A stretch of DNA of 47,917 bases from Nocardia thailandica NBRC 100428 (GTDB taxonomy: Bacteria; Actinomycetota; Actinomycetes; Mycobacteriales; Mycobacteriaceae): assembly GCF_000308795.1 (NCBI RefSeq), contig NZ_BAGK01000307.1, forward strand, positions 1 to 47,917, read 5' to 3'. The translations under genes and the position numbers were made by a program. Below are positions 30,378 through 39,075 of this stretch, one piece after another (the first letter of the stretch is position 1; the number at the start of each line of letters is the position of its first letter). Below the pieces are notes generated by a model, which worked only from the letters and a program-made list of their open reading frames with translations, was not told where the DNA came from and did not search any database.

Positions 30378-32401
30378 CGCGGCGGACCGTACAGCTCGCG
30401 CTCCCACAGCTCGGCCACCACCCGCGCGACCCCCTGGGTGAGGTGGCGCCGGTAGGTGGAGAACGGGAGCCCTAGCATCTCGGCCGCCCGTTCCTGGGTC
30501 GGGGCGGGACGCAGGTAGGTGCGGTCGAGGACGCGGTGGAGTTTGCCCGCGCGGGGTTCGGCGCGCAGGGCCTCCACGATCTCGACGATCAGCGCGCGCA
30601 GCGTGTCACCGCTCACCGTCCCGGGGCGGGAGCGGGCCACGCGCGAACGCAGCAGCGGATTGCCGTCGAGGCGGCCGCCGCGTCCCAGCTCCCGCAGCGC
30701 CGCGCGGACGGCTTGTCCGAATTCCTGCTGGGAGAGCACGAGTTCGGGCTCCGGGGGCGCCGGTCGGTGCAGCGGCGGGCCGACGACACGGTCGTTGGTC
30801 AGGTCGAGCCAGTCCGCGATCCCGACCCGGCGCCAGTCGTGGGCGTAGACCGCGTAGCGCCGGGCGCCGATCGTGTAGCCCGTGGCCGGGTGGAAGTCGA
30901 TGTGACGCATGAACGGTTCCCAGGCCTCCGACTCGGCGAAGGCGCCGATGAAATCCCAGGCCGCGCCCCGCTGCGACAGCCACGCGTGGGTGGAGAACGC
31001 GGTCACCGTGTTCATCGTCGGCGAGGGGAGCTGATCGGCGACCGCGTCGACGAGGAAGCGCCCCGCGTACACCGGTTCGCCGGGCGCGGTCCGCCCGTAG
31101 CGGATCGCGTGCTCCCACATGACGGCCGTGCCGGGGTCGCCCGCCCGGTCGCTCTCGCTCGCCTCGTGCAGGGCCAGGCGGCAGAAGTAGCCGATCGGCG
31201 CGCTCCCCGCGCCGCGCACGGCCACGAACCGCTCGGGCTGGCGGGCCAGCCAGTAGTCCACCAGTTCGGCCTGCTCGCGGCCCTGATGGCGTCGCGTCAT
31301 GGCCAGGATCGGGTCGCGGTCGGCGGGCCCGTACCGGTCGGGGAACGCGCGCCCGAAACTCGGCCAGTCCCAATAGCCGGCGATGGTGGGATTGTGCCGG
31401 TGCAGAAAGATCAGGTCCGCGACCGGTGGCGCGTCGTGCGCGGTGTCGTCGAGCAGGCCGAGCAGATGCGCGCGGACCCGCTGATGGATCCTCAGGTAGG
31501 ACTCCGGATCGCGCCAGCGCAGATCGGCGTCGAGCACATCGCGCGCGATGTCGTGCGGCGCCAGGCCGAACGGCCCCTGCTCGATGACCGCCAGTCCCCG
31601 CAACCACGCGAAGATCTCGGCGCAGCCGGGTTCCCCGAGCGCGGCCCGCAGCAGCGCCTCGGTGGTGTGCCGGACGTGCGCGCACACCTCCAGCGCGGCC
31701 CGGTGACGCGGCCCTGGAACGGAATCGACGAAGCGTTCCAGCAGCGCCCGCACCGCGTCCGGCGCCTGCGCCAGGCTCGCGGGCAACTCGGCCGAGGTCT
31801 GGCGCACCAGGTCGACCAGCAGCGACAGCGCCAGGGGATGACCGTGGGTGAGCGAGAGCATCCGCTCGTGTGCGTCCGCCGCGACCCCCGCCGCGCGCAG
31901 ATACTCGCGTGCGTCGTCGGGGGCGAGATTGCGCAGGGCGATCACCCGCACCAGCTCCTGCCAGCCGGGATCCGCGGCCCAGGCCGGATCCGGGGGAGTG
32001 CGCCCGGCGAGCACGACGAGCGCGGAGACCGGCAGGGCGGGCAGGAAGGTCTCGCGGAGCCAATCCTCCAGTGGCGCCAGACGTTCGAAGGTGTCCACGA
32101 ACAGGACGAACCGCTCGTCGGCCGGTGCGGCGGCGTCGTGGAAGGTGCCGGGCGCGGGGTCCGCGGTGCGGCCGTCGATCCAGGCGGTCCGCGCCCCCGC
32201 GGACGCGGCGACCTCCCGCAGTTCGGCGAGCAGGGTGGTCTTGCCGATGCCGCCGGGGCCGTGCAGGAACAGCACGGTGAACGGGGGATCGGCGGCGTCG
32301 AGCGCGTCACGGAAGAGTGCCACCTCGCCCGCGCGCCCGACGAACCGGCGCCTGCGGGCCGCGCGCAGCCGTTCGGCGACGGTCGGTGGCGGAGTCGTCA
32401 T
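30374..32401 (-). CDS. STAND-type ATPase with C-terminal helix-turn-helix
   Basis: This 675-residue protein starts with a short basic region (RLRAARRRRFVGRAGEVALF) and a P-loop ATPase. Walker A is GPGGIGKTTLL (K54) and Walker B is RFVLFVDTFE (D103), followed by HGHPLALSLLVDL, a GxP motif of STAND/NB-ARC proteins. A long middle section includes segments that look like an acyltransferase-type sensor domain (FVAVRGAGSAPIGYFCRLALHEA). The C-terminus has a sigma-region-4-like HTH (TQERAAEMLGLPFSTYRRHLTQGVARV). Such proteins are ligand-triggered regulators. It begins 37 bases after the FAD monooxygenase stop on the same strand, so it may belong to the arylsulfotransferase operon. Its target and ligand are unknown. 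Confidence 0.72.
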   Translation of the reverse strand: MTTPPPTVAERLRAARRRRFVGRAGEVALFRDALDAADPPFTVLFLHGPGGIGKTTLLAELREVAASAGARTAWIDGRTADPAPGTFHDAAAPADERFVLFVDTFERLAPLEDWLRETFLPALPVSALVVLAGRTPPDPAWAADPGWQELVRVIALRNLAPDDAREYLRAAGVAADAHERMLSLTHGHPLALSLLVDLVRQTSAELPASLAQAPDAVRALLERFVDSVPGPRHRAALEVCAHVRHTTEALLRAALGEPGCAEIFAWLRGLAVIEQGPFGLAPHDIARDVLDADLRWRDPESYLRIHQRVRAHLLGLLDDTAHDAPPVADLIFLHRHNPTIAGYWDWPSFGRAFPDRYGPADRDPILAMTRRHQGREQAELVDYWLARQPERFVAVRGAGSAPIGYFCRLALHEASESDRAGDPGTAVMWEHAIRYGRTAPGEPVYAGRFLVDAVADQLPSPTMNTVTAFSTHAWLSQRGAAWDFIGAFAESEAWEPFMRHIDFHPATGYTIGARRYAVYAHDWRRVGIADWLDLTNDRVVGPPLHRPAPPEPELVLSQQEFGQAVRAALRELGRGGRLDGNPLLRSRVARSRPGTVSGDTLRALIVEIVEALRAEPRAGKLHRVLDRTYLRPAPTQERAAEMLGLPFSTYRRHLTQGVARVVAELWERELYGPPR

Positions 32402-32438
32402 CGCCCCTGTGTATCAGCTCCGCGTCGGCGGGGCGGGG

Positions 32439-33803
32439 TCATCGGGCGAGCGCGGCCGGGCGCGGGACGTCGGCCGGGGCGCGCCGGGACCGGAACACGG
32501 TCCGCGCCACGATGTCCGGCCGCAGCAGGGCGGCCGGGGAGTCGACGAAGGACGACACCCGCAGGAACCGGGCGGCCACCACGGGGTCGTGCTCGCCCGC
32601 CTCGAGCAGGCGCCGCACGTACCGGTTCACCAGCCGGACCCGCAGCGGGCGCGGACCCTCGACCAGCGGCTGGGTCAGGTCCTGGCCGACGGCCAGCTGC
32701 CAGGCCACGTCCACCGGCCGCGCCGCGGCGCGGAAGTATCGCCGCTCGAGATCGTCGCCGCCGTCGCGCAGGCACTCCCGCAGGGCGGTCGCCGCGAGCG
32801 CGGCCACCGACATGCCCTGGGCGTAGATCGGATTGAAGCCGCACAGCGCGTCCCCGAGCGCGATGATCCCGCGCGGCAGGGCCTCGGCCCGGTCGTAGCG
32901 GCGCCTGCGGTTGGCCTCGTAGCGGTAGGTCGCCACCGGGGCGAGGGGCTCCGCGCCGCGCAGCGCCTCGACGACGTGCGCGGGCGCGAATCCGGCGACG
33001 CCCTCGACCATCGCCTCGAAGCCGGCGGCGGGGTGATGGTCGCGGTAGCCCGTCGCGGTGAACAGCCACGTGTCGTCCTCGGTGGCGAGCAGCGCCATAC
33101 CGGTCGGCCGGGTCGGCGTGGGCCCGATGAGCACGATCTTCTCCGGCGCGGTCCCCGGCCGCAGCCGCAGCCGCGCGCTGGAGTAGCCGATGTGCACCGC
33201 CACGGCGTCCTGGGCGGGCGCGGCGAAGCCGAGTTCGGTGAGCCAGGCAGGCACCCGGGTGCCGCGCCCCAGCGCGTCGGCCACCAGGTCGGCGGCCAGG
33301 AACTCCTCGGGGCTGTCCGGGGTGCGGGCCCTGATCCGGGCCCCGGCGATCCGGCCCGCGGCCGGGTCGCCCGCCAGGCCGACCACATCGTGTCCGTCGA
33401 CGACGCGCACCGCCGGGATCTCCGCGACCCGCCGCCGGATCCGCTGCTCCAGGTGCCGGCGCGTCGGCAGGTAGGTCAGCACGCCCGGCTCGACCGCGGA
33501 GGACAGCCGATGGCCGGCGATCGAGAACCAGAACTCCGTGTAGTCGGAGATCACCGGGGTTCCGTGCGCGACGAGTTCGGCCAGCAGCCCGGGGAAGAGG
33601 GCCTCCAAGGCACCCGACCCGCTGGGCAGCAGCGCGTGGACGTGCCTGGCCTGCGGCACGCCGCGACGGAATCCCCACTCGTCCTCGAACAGGTCCCGCT
33701 CGACCACGGTGACCCGGTCGTAGGACTCCGCGAGGACCCGCGCGGCCAGCAACCCGGCCAGGCTCGCCCCGAGCACCACCGCGTGTTCACCTCTGCGCAC
33801 CAT
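32439..33803 (-). CDS. FAD-dependent monooxygenase/oxidoreductase
   Basis: This 454-residue flavoprotein has an N-terminal dinucleotide-binding loop (HAVVLGASLAGLLAARVLAE), then FRRGVPQARHVHALLPSGSGALEALFPG. The second FAD motif is GIIALGDALCGFNPIYAQGMS (about residues 313-333). This matches group A aromatic hydroxylases or geranylgeranyl-reductase-like enzymes. No transmembrane helix is clear. AGGAGG lies six bases before ATG 33803. It follows the ABC-transporter lipoprotein gene by about 115 bases on the same strand. It could oxidise the imported compound, for example after desulfation (inference). Confidence 0.8.
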   Translation of the reverse strand: MVRRGEHAVVLGASLAGLLAARVLAESYDRVTVVERDLFEDEWGFRRGVPQARHVHALLPSGSGALEALFPGLLAELVAHGTPVISDYTEFWFSIAGHRLSSAVEPGVLTYLPTRRHLEQRIRRRVAEIPAVRVVDGHDVVGLAGDPAAGRIAGARIRARTPDSPEEFLAADLVADALGRGTRVPAWLTELGFAAPAQDAVAVHIGYSSARLRLRPGTAPEKIVLIGPTPTRPTGMALLATEDDTWLFTATGYRDHHPAAGFEAMVEGVAGFAPAHVVEALRGAEPLAPVATYRYEANRRRRYDRAEALPRGIIALGDALCGFNPIYAQGMSVAALAATALRECLRDGGDDLERRYFRAAARPVDVAWQLAVGQDLTQPLVEGPRPLRVRLVNRYVRRLLEAGEHDPVVAARFLRVSSFVDSPAALLRPDIVARTVFRSRRAPADVPRPAALAR

Positions 33804-33918
33804 CGCGCACCTCCTGACGTTTCGGCGACGGCGGTCAGGATGCGGGCCGGAAGTGCTCGGTTACCAGTCCATTCCGCTGCTCACTGTCGCGGTGACGCCG
33901 GCCGGCGCGACGGCGACG

Positions 33919-34872
33919 TCAGGATCCGACGAACCCGGTCTCGAGCAGCGTGGCGTAGTCCGGCAGGGCGACGGCGCGGTCGAGGTTGCCCTGGGTCTGG
34001 GCCCACGTGCCCAGTTCGAGCAGTTTCGTCGCCGCGTCCGGGGTGAGCTGGAGGGTGAAGTCGAACTCGGCCAGGATCGTGCGCAGCAGGGCGGGGTCGA
34101 GCTGGGTCGCGGCCGCCACGGCGGCGACGGCGGGGTCGCTGCGGCGGTCCAGTTCGCCGCCCGCCGCCCGCAGCGCGGTGAAGAACCTGCCGATCTCCGC
34201 GCGCTTGCCGGTGATGGCCGACTGCGAGGACAGGTAGAGGCTGTGCTGGTTGTAGGTGCCGCCGGTCAGCTCGACGGCGTTGTCGCCGAGCGCCGCGACG
34301 ACCTGGGCCTGGTAGGGCTGGAAGATCGAGACGGCGTCGACGTTGCGCTGGGTGATCGCGGTGAGGGTCGCCGACGGCGCGGCCTGGACGAGGCGGGCGT
34401 CGACGTGCCCGGCGGCCAGGGCGTTGGTCGCGTAGTAGGCGGCGCTGGTGCCCAGCGGCGTGCCGACGGACTTGCCCGCCAGGTCGCGCAGCGTGCTGAT
34501 CCCCGCGTCGCGGCGGGCGACGATCCTCGATCCCTGCCAGCGCGAGCCGTCGCCGACGACCCGCAGGGACGGGTTGCGGGCCAGCGCGGCCGAGCTCGGC
34601 ACGTCCGCGGCGGTGGTGATGTCGACCTGTCCGGCGGCGAGGGCCTGCAGCGCTTCGACGCCGGAGGAGAAGTTGACGACCTTCACGCGCACACCCTCCC
34701 TGTCGAAGAGCCCGGTGGCGGAGGCGACGGGAATCTGGGCCCACGACGGGTCGACGACGAAGCCGACGGTCAGGGTGCCCGGGGCGGAGTCCGAGCCCGT
34801 GCACGCGGTCGCGGCGGTCATGGTGAGGGCGGCGAGCAGGCCGAGAAGTGCGCGGCGCAGTGGGGTTTTCAC
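33919..34872 (-). CDS. ABC transporter substrate-binding lipoprotein, SsuA/TauA (NMT1) type
   Basis: This 317-residue protein has a lipoprotein signal with C24 in TAATAC. The mature protein has the SsuA/TauA/ThiY fold: LTVGFVVDPSWAQIPVASATGLFDREGVRVKVV, EALQALAAGQVDITTAADV, LRDLAGKSVGTPLGTSAAYY. Members capture sulfonates, taurine, nitrate-like anions or aromatic acids outside the cell. The GTG at 34872 overlaps the stop of the ATPase gene. Together with the permease and ATPase it forms a complete importer, and the upstream arylsulfotransferase-like gene points to an aryl sulfate or sulfonate as ligand (inference). Confidence 0.88.
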   Translation of the reverse strand: MKTPLRRALLGLLAALTMTAATACTGSDSAPGTLTVGFVVDPSWAQIPVASATGLFDREGVRVKVVNFSSGVEALQALAAGQVDITTAADVPSSAALARNPSLRVVGDGSRWQGSRIVARRDAGISTLRDLAGKSVGTPLGTSAAYYATNALAAGHVDARLVQAAPSATLTAITQRNVDAVSIFQPYQAQVVAALGDNAVELTGGTYNQHSLYLSSQSAITGKRAEIGRFFTALRAAGGELDRRSDPAVAAVAAATQLDPALLRTILAEFDFTLQLTPDAATKLLELGTWAQTQGNLDRAVALPDYATLLETGFVGS

Positions 34873-35663
34873 GATCGGTGTCCTCGGGGGTGTGCGGGGG
34901 CGGGGCCGGGCTCGGCGTGGTCGACGCCGAGGTGGTGGTGCAGTGTCTTGCGCAGCGCGCTGTAGCCGGGCAGATCGGCGAGGCTGTCGGCGGGCCGGGG
35001 GCGCGGGAGCGGGTTGTTCAGGGATTCGGCGATGCCGCCGTCGCGCAGGACCTCGATCGTGTCGCCGAGGCGGATGGCCTCGTCGATGTCGTGGGTGACG
35101 AACACGACCGTGCGGTGGAGCCGGTGCCAGAGGTCGATGATCAGGTCCTGCATCCGCAGCCGGGTGAGGGCGTCGAGCGCGGCGAACGGTTCGTCCATGA
35201 ACATGACCTGCGGCTCACCGGCCAGGACGCGCGCGATGCCCACGCGCTGGCGCATGCCGCCGGAGAGCTCGGCGGGACGCCTGCCCGCGACCTCGGGAGC
35301 GAGCCCGACCAGCTCGAGGAGTTCGGCGACGCGCTCGCGGCGTCGTCGCCGCGGCGTGCCGCGGGCGGCGAGGGCGAAGCCGACGTTGTCGGCCACGCTC
35401 AGCCACGGATACAGCACGTCGCGCTGGAAGGCGACGCCGCGGCGGGGATCGGGGCCGGTGACCGTCTCGCCGTCGTGGACGACGCGGCCGCCGGTGGGCG
35501 CGGTCAGCCCCGCGAGGCAGTGCAGGAGAGTCGATTTGCCACTGCCCGACGCGCCGACCAGGACGGTGAACGATCCCTCCGGCAGGCTCATGGTGAGGTG
35601 GTCGATGGTCGGCGCCGGCGCGCCGGGGAAGCGCACGACCAGATCGTCGGTCCGAATGCTCAT
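34869..35663 (-). CDS. ABC transporter ATP-binding protein, SsuB/TauB type
   Basis: This 264-residue ATPase shows all ABC motifs: Walker A GASGSGKST, Q-loop FQRDVLYPW, signature LSGGMRQR, Walker B VMFMDEP with D-loop ALD, and H-loop VFVTHDIDEA. The sequence context (GVAFQRDVLYPWLSVADNVGFAL) is that of the nitrate/sulfonate/taurine importers. It energises the neighbouring permease. ATG 35663 lies one base after the permease stop (TGA-C-ATG), and its stop overlaps the start of the binding-protein gene, so the three genes are translationally linked. Confidence 0.93.
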   Translation of the reverse strand: MSIRTDDLVVRFPGAPAPTIDHLTMSLPEGSFTVLVGASGSGKSTLLHCLAGLTAPTGGRVVHDGETVTGPDPRRGVAFQRDVLYPWLSVADNVGFALAARGTPRRRRRERVAELLELVGLAPEVAGRRPAELSGGMRQRVGIARVLAGEPQVMFMDEPFAALDALTRLRMQDLIIDLWHRLHRTVVFVTHDIDEAIRLGDTIEVLRDGGIAESLNNPLPRPRPADSLADLPGYSALRKTLHHHLGVDHAEPGPAPAHPRGHRS

Positions 35664-35664
35664 G

Positions 35665-36534
35665 TCAGTGCTGCTCTTTCGCCCATCGGGTGAACGGTGC
35701 CGTGAGGGTATGGAGGGCCAGGTCGCACAGGGCGCCGATCGCGCCGAGGACCAGCAGACAGAAGATCAGCCGGTCGGCCTGGGAGAACAGCTGCGCCTGG
35801 TAGATGCGGTAGCCGAGTCCGGCGGTGGTACCGGTCATCTCGGCGACCACGATGAGGACGAAGGCCGTCGCCGCGCCCACTCGCAGCCCCGCGATGATGT
35901 CGGGCGCCGCCTCGGGCAGCACCACCCTGGCCAGGGTCTGCCGGCGGCCCGCGCCGAGGCAGCGCGCGGCCTGGAGGTAGTCGATCGGGGTGGTGGCCAG
36001 GCCGGCGTGCGCGTTGATCCAGACCGGAACGAACACGCCGAGGGTGATGACCAGGATCTTGCTGTCCTCGCCGAGCCCGAACCAGAGGATGGCCAGCGGG
36101 ACCAGGCCGATGGTCGGGATGGGGGAGAAGACCCGCAGGACGGGCTGCAGCAGCCGCCGCCCGGGTGCGGTGGTCGCGGTGAGCACCGCGACCGCGGTCC
36201 CGGCCGCCGCGCCGAGCACGAAACCGGCCGCCGCCCGGCGCAGGCTGGCGAGGAGGTCCTCGCCGAGCAGTCCCGAGTCCCACAGCGACCGTCCGGCGGC
36301 CAGGATCTCCGGCACGCTCGGAAAGAGCTGGCGGGGAAAGTGGCCGGTGGCGACCACGGCCGACCAGGCGAGCCCCGCCAGGAGCAGACCGGCGAGCGCC
36401 CAGCCCACCGGGCGCACCGCGGCGCCGATCCGCCGCCGGGCGACTGCGTGCCCGGGAGACCGCCCGGCGCTCACCGGGGGCGGCGCCGACTCGACGCGCG
36501 TGCGCGGTTTCTCGGCGACGACCGGGCCGGTCAC
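35665..36534 (-). CDS. ABC transporter permease, SsuC/TauC type
   Basis: This 289-residue integral membrane protein has about six helices. The EAA loop, which docks on the ATPase, is ARCLGAGRRQTLARVVLPEAAPDIIAG. The segment SPIPTIGLVPLAILWFGLGEDSKI is characteristic of sulfonate/taurine permeases. The basic, proline-rich N-terminal tail (about residues 1-40) is cytoplasmic. The GTG at 36534 overlaps the stop of the arylsulfotransferase-like gene by four bases (GTGA), which decides the start against longer frames. Confidence 0.9.
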   Translation of the reverse strand: MTGPVVAEKPRTRVESAPPPVSAGRSPGHAVARRRIGAAVRPVGWALAGLLLAGLAWSAVVATGHFPRQLFPSVPEILAAGRSLWDSGLLGEDLLASLRRAAAGFVLGAAAGTAVAVLTATTAPGRRLLQPVLRVFSPIPTIGLVPLAILWFGLGEDSKILVITLGVFVPVWINAHAGLATTPIDYLQAARCLGAGRRQTLARVVLPEAAPDIIAGLRVGAATAFVLIVVAEMTGTTAGLGYRIYQAQLFSQADRLIFCLLVLGAIGALCDLALHTLTAPFTRWAKEQH

Positions 36535-37850
36535 GATCGACCGCGCAGATCGATGGACGGCAGGGCCCGCGCGGGGGTCCCCAGCGGGGTCCACGCGAAG
36601 GGCACCGCCTGGGCGCGGTAGACCAGCGGGCTCAGGGTCAGCCGGTCCACGCCCGGCACCCGGGTGTGCTTGACCTCGGGCTCCCCGGCCACGCCGTAAC
36701 CCTCGTAGGGGCTGAGGTACTCCCACACCACGTCACCGTCCGGGGTGACCTGGAAGAGCCTGCCCTGCATACCTTCGGTGATCAGCGTGTTGCCGTTGGG
36801 CAGGCGCTGGGCGTTGCTCACGAAGGAACTGAAGAACGTCCACGGCGGCAGGCCGGAGTCCTCGGCGGTGTACTGCCAGACGATCTCCCTCGTCGAGGGA
36901 TCGATCTCGAGGACCCGCGAGCCCGCGTAGATGCCAAGGGGCGCGGCGGGATAGCCCGCGCCGCCCTGGTTGTCGAAGACCAGGATGTTGCCCGCGCCGG
37001 GCAGGCCCGGCGCGATCATGTGCGGATTGTGCTGGCCGGAGGTCTGATCGAGGGGGCGGGGCACCTTGTGGGTGGTGATCCGCTGATGCTGCGCACCGGG
37101 GGTCGCCTCGTAGTAGGGGCCGCACTGCCACACCGGCGCACCCGTGGCCTTGTCGAGGAGGGCGATGATGTTGGCCTTGCGGAAACTGATCAGGATGTTG
37201 TCCGGGGCGAACACGCTGTCCGGGTCCCCGTCGAACCAGCGGTTCGGGCCGAGGGACTTCGCGCTGTTCATCTCCAGGTAGCCCCACGGATCCTCCGGAT
37301 CGCGAGCGACGGTGGCGCGCAGGGCCTCCCAGCCCGCCTCGGAGAAGCCGAACTCCGCGAGATGGTCGCCCGCCAGCCACGACCAGACGATCGTGCCGTC
37401 GGGGGCGACCTCGTAGAGACCCTGGTCGCCGACCACGTGGTCGCCCAGTGCGGGTACCACCCGGGGCACCGTGACCAGGATCAGGCGGTTGCCGTTCGGC
37501 AGCAGTTCCCAGTCGTGGTTCTGCCGCGCCGCGCCGCCGGGCGCCTCGGTGCCCCACTCCCACACCCGCTCGCCGGCCCAATCCAGTTGCCCGACCGTGC
37601 CGTTGGCGTAGATGCCGCCGCGCGCGTCACCGCTCTCGGTCAGCTGCACGCCGACATCGCCGACGCGGCCGCCGTTGAGCGCCGGGTCGAGGACGCGCGG
37701 CGGCACCCCGGCGTGGGGCCATTCGTGCACGACGGTCCCGGTGAGGTCGATCAGGCGGGTCACCGAGTCCGCGCCGGTGAACACCACGAAACTGTCGTGG
37801 ACGAGTTCGGGATCCAGGTACGTGACCCCGGTGATTCTCACAAATGCCAT
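36531..37850 (-). CDS. Arylsulfotransferase (ASST)-family protein
   Basis: This 439-residue beta-propeller protein belongs to the arylsulfate sulfotransferase family (PF05935-type): GTVVHEWPHAG, ERVWEWGTEAPGG, QNHDWELLPNGNRLIL, VWQCGPYYEATPGAQHQRITTHKVPR, HNPHMIAPGLPGAGNILVFDNQGG, SRVLEIDPSTREIVWQYTA, SNAQRLPNGNTLITEGMQGRLF. Classic ASST moves a sulfate group from an aryl sulfate to a phenol through a sulfohistidine. Several histidines (HNPH, THK) are candidates. No signal peptide is visible (MAFVRITGVTYLDPE), unlike the periplasmic enzymes of enterobacteria, so it may act in the cytoplasm. It heads a run with an ABC importer, and a LacI operator lies about 55 bases upstream. Confidence 0.82.
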   Translation of the reverse strand: MAFVRITGVTYLDPELVHDSFVVFTGADSVTRLIDLTGTVVHEWPHAGVPPRVLDPALNGGRVGDVGVQLTESGDARGGIYANGTVGQLDWAGERVWEWGTEAPGGAARQNHDWELLPNGNRLILVTVPRVVPALGDHVVGDQGLYEVAPDGTIVWSWLAGDHLAEFGFSEAGWEALRATVARDPEDPWGYLEMNSAKSLGPNRWFDGDPDSVFAPDNILISFRKANIIALLDKATGAPVWQCGPYYEATPGAQHQRITTHKVPRPLDQTSGQHNPHMIAPGLPGAGNILVFDNQGGAGYPAAPLGIYAGSRVLEIDPSTREIVWQYTAEDSGLPPWTFFSSFVSNAQRLPNGNTLITEGMQGRLFQVTPDGDVVWEYLSPYEGYGVAGEPEVKHTRVPGVDRLTLSPLVYRAQAVPFAWTPLGTPARALPSIDLRGRS

Positions 37851-37903
37851 GTCCGCTACTCCACCAATGCCGTGTTACGGCGGCAGGTCCGCTCCGTAAC
37901 GTT

Positions 37904-37915
37904 CTAATCGATTAG
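37904..37915. promoter_or_regulatory. LacI-type operator
   Basis: CTAATCGATTAG is a perfect 12-bp palindrome with the central CG typical of LacI-family operators. It lies 54 bases upstream of the arylsulfotransferase-like gene, in the spacer shared with the divergent LacI gene, in an AT-rich patch. Confidence 0.7.
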
Positions 37916-38002
37916 CGTAGGGACGGCGCGTCGGCCCGGGAACTGTCAGAATCGACGTGAATCGAACCCTTCCGCCCCGGTGGTGGGGACGTTGCTGTGG
38001 AG

Positions 38003-38023
38003 GGGACCGGCCGGGCCGGTCCC
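38003..38023 (+). promoter_or_regulatory. Hairpin/palindrome in the lacI-family leader
   Basis: GGGACCGGCC (38003-38012) and GGCCGGTCCC (38014-38023) are perfect inverted copies around a single G. The element ends four bases before AGGAGG, the ribosome-binding site of the LacI gene. It could affect transcription or translation of the regulator. It shares GGGACCGG..CCGGTCCC with 8121-8140. Confidence 0.4.
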
Positions 38024-38038
38024 GAGCAGGAGGTGTCA

Positions 38039-39073
38039 GTGGTGTCGAAACGTCCGACGGTCGCCGATGTCGCGCGCCGCGCGGGGACGTCCACCGCCGT
38101 GGTGAGCTATGTCCTCAACGGCGGGCCGCGGCCGGTGTCGGACGCGTTGCGCGCCAGGGTGTCCCAGGCGATCGAGGAACTCGACTACCGCCTCGACCGC
38201 CGCGCCCAGTCGCTGCGCCGCCCGCGACGCTGGCGCCAGATCGGGCTGCTGGTACCCGATCTCATCCTGCCGCTGTTCGGCGAGTTCGTCGGCAGCGTCG
38301 AACGGCAGGCCAGGGCGCGTGATCACCTGACGATGGTGGGCAACACCGGCTACGACCCCGTGCGCGAGGCCGAGTTCGTGTCCGCGTTCATCGAGGCGGG
38401 TATCGACGGTCTGGTGGTCATCGGCGCCTGCGACGCGGCCGAGGTCGCCGCGCTGTGCGCGCGGGCACGCGTCCCCGTGGCGTGGATGCACAGCATGCGG
38501 GGCGAGATCGACGCCGAGATCATCGGCGCCGACCACGTCGAGGCGGGCCGGCTCGTCACCGGGCACCTCGCCGGGATCCACGGGTGCCGCGACATCGCCT
38601 TCGTCGGCGGGTTCACCGAGGACGACGTCACCCACGGTGACCGGGAGACCGTGGCGCAGCGTTTCGCCGGCGCGGTCGCCGCCTGCGACGCCCCGCTCCA
38701 CCAGATCCGCACCGACCTCACCGCCGACGGCGCCTACGCCGCCGTCCGTGACTTCCTGCGCGTCCGCCCCGCACCCCCCGACGCCGTCGTCGTCGGCACC
38801 TACGGCCAGACCGCCGCCGCCACCCGCGCCCTCACCGACCACGGTCTGCGCATCCCCGAGGACGTCCGCGTCGTCGGCTTCGACGGCAACCAGGCGAGAT
38901 ACGGCCCCTACGACCTGACCAGCGCCCGCCAGCCGGTCGACCGCATCGCCCGCCGCGCCCTGGACGAACTGCTCACCGGCCCGTCCGCGCCCGCCGATCG
39001 TCCGGCCGCCGCACCGAGCGCCCCGGAACTGCACCTCGGCGACACCTGCGGATGCCGGACACCGCGCAGCTGA
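38039..39073 (+). CDS. LacI-family transcriptional regulator
   Basis: This repressor of 344 residues has an N-terminal HTH (RPTVADVARRAGTSTAVVSYVLNGG) with hinge helix (RARVSQAIEELDYRLDRRAQSLR). A periplasmic-binding-type effector domain follows (IGLLVPDLILPLFGEFVGSVE, GIDGLVVIGACD, VAWMHSMRG, DIAFVGGFTEDD, RIPEDVRVVGFDGNQ). The GTG at 38039 has AGGAGG five bases upstream. The adjacent GTG at 38042 is an alternative. It is divergent from the arylsulfotransferase/ABC operon and probably controls it through CTAATCGATTAG at 37904-37915. The effector is likely the imported compound or a breakdown product (inference). Confidence 0.9.
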   Translation: MVSKRPTVADVARRAGTSTAVVSYVLNGGPRPVSDALRARVSQAIEELDYRLDRRAQSLRRPRRWRQIGLLVPDLILPLFGEFVGSVERQARARDHLTMVGNTGYDPVREAEFVSAFIEAGIDGLVVIGACDAAEVAALCARARVPVAWMHSMRGEIDAEIIGADHVEAGRLVTGHLAGIHGCRDIAFVGGFTEDDVTHGDRETVAQRFAGAVAACDAPLHQIRTDLTADGAYAAVRDFLRVRPAPPDAVVVGTYGQTAAATRALTDHGLRIPEDVRVVGFDGNQARYGPYDLTSARQPVDRIARRALDELLTGPSAPADRPAAAPSAPELHLGDTCGCRTPRS

Positions 39074-39075
39074 AC

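Noticed and set aside
28311..30407. Nearly 700-codon minus-strand frame opposite the MFS gene
   Set aside because: Only its last 189 codons (the XRE-cupin regulator) are real. The rest is the antisense of the transporter and is full of Arg, Pro and His.
30536..32836. Long plus-strand frame opposite the STAND ATPase
   Set aside because: The minus strand has clear Walker motifs and helix-turn-helix, while the plus-strand product has no recognisable domain.
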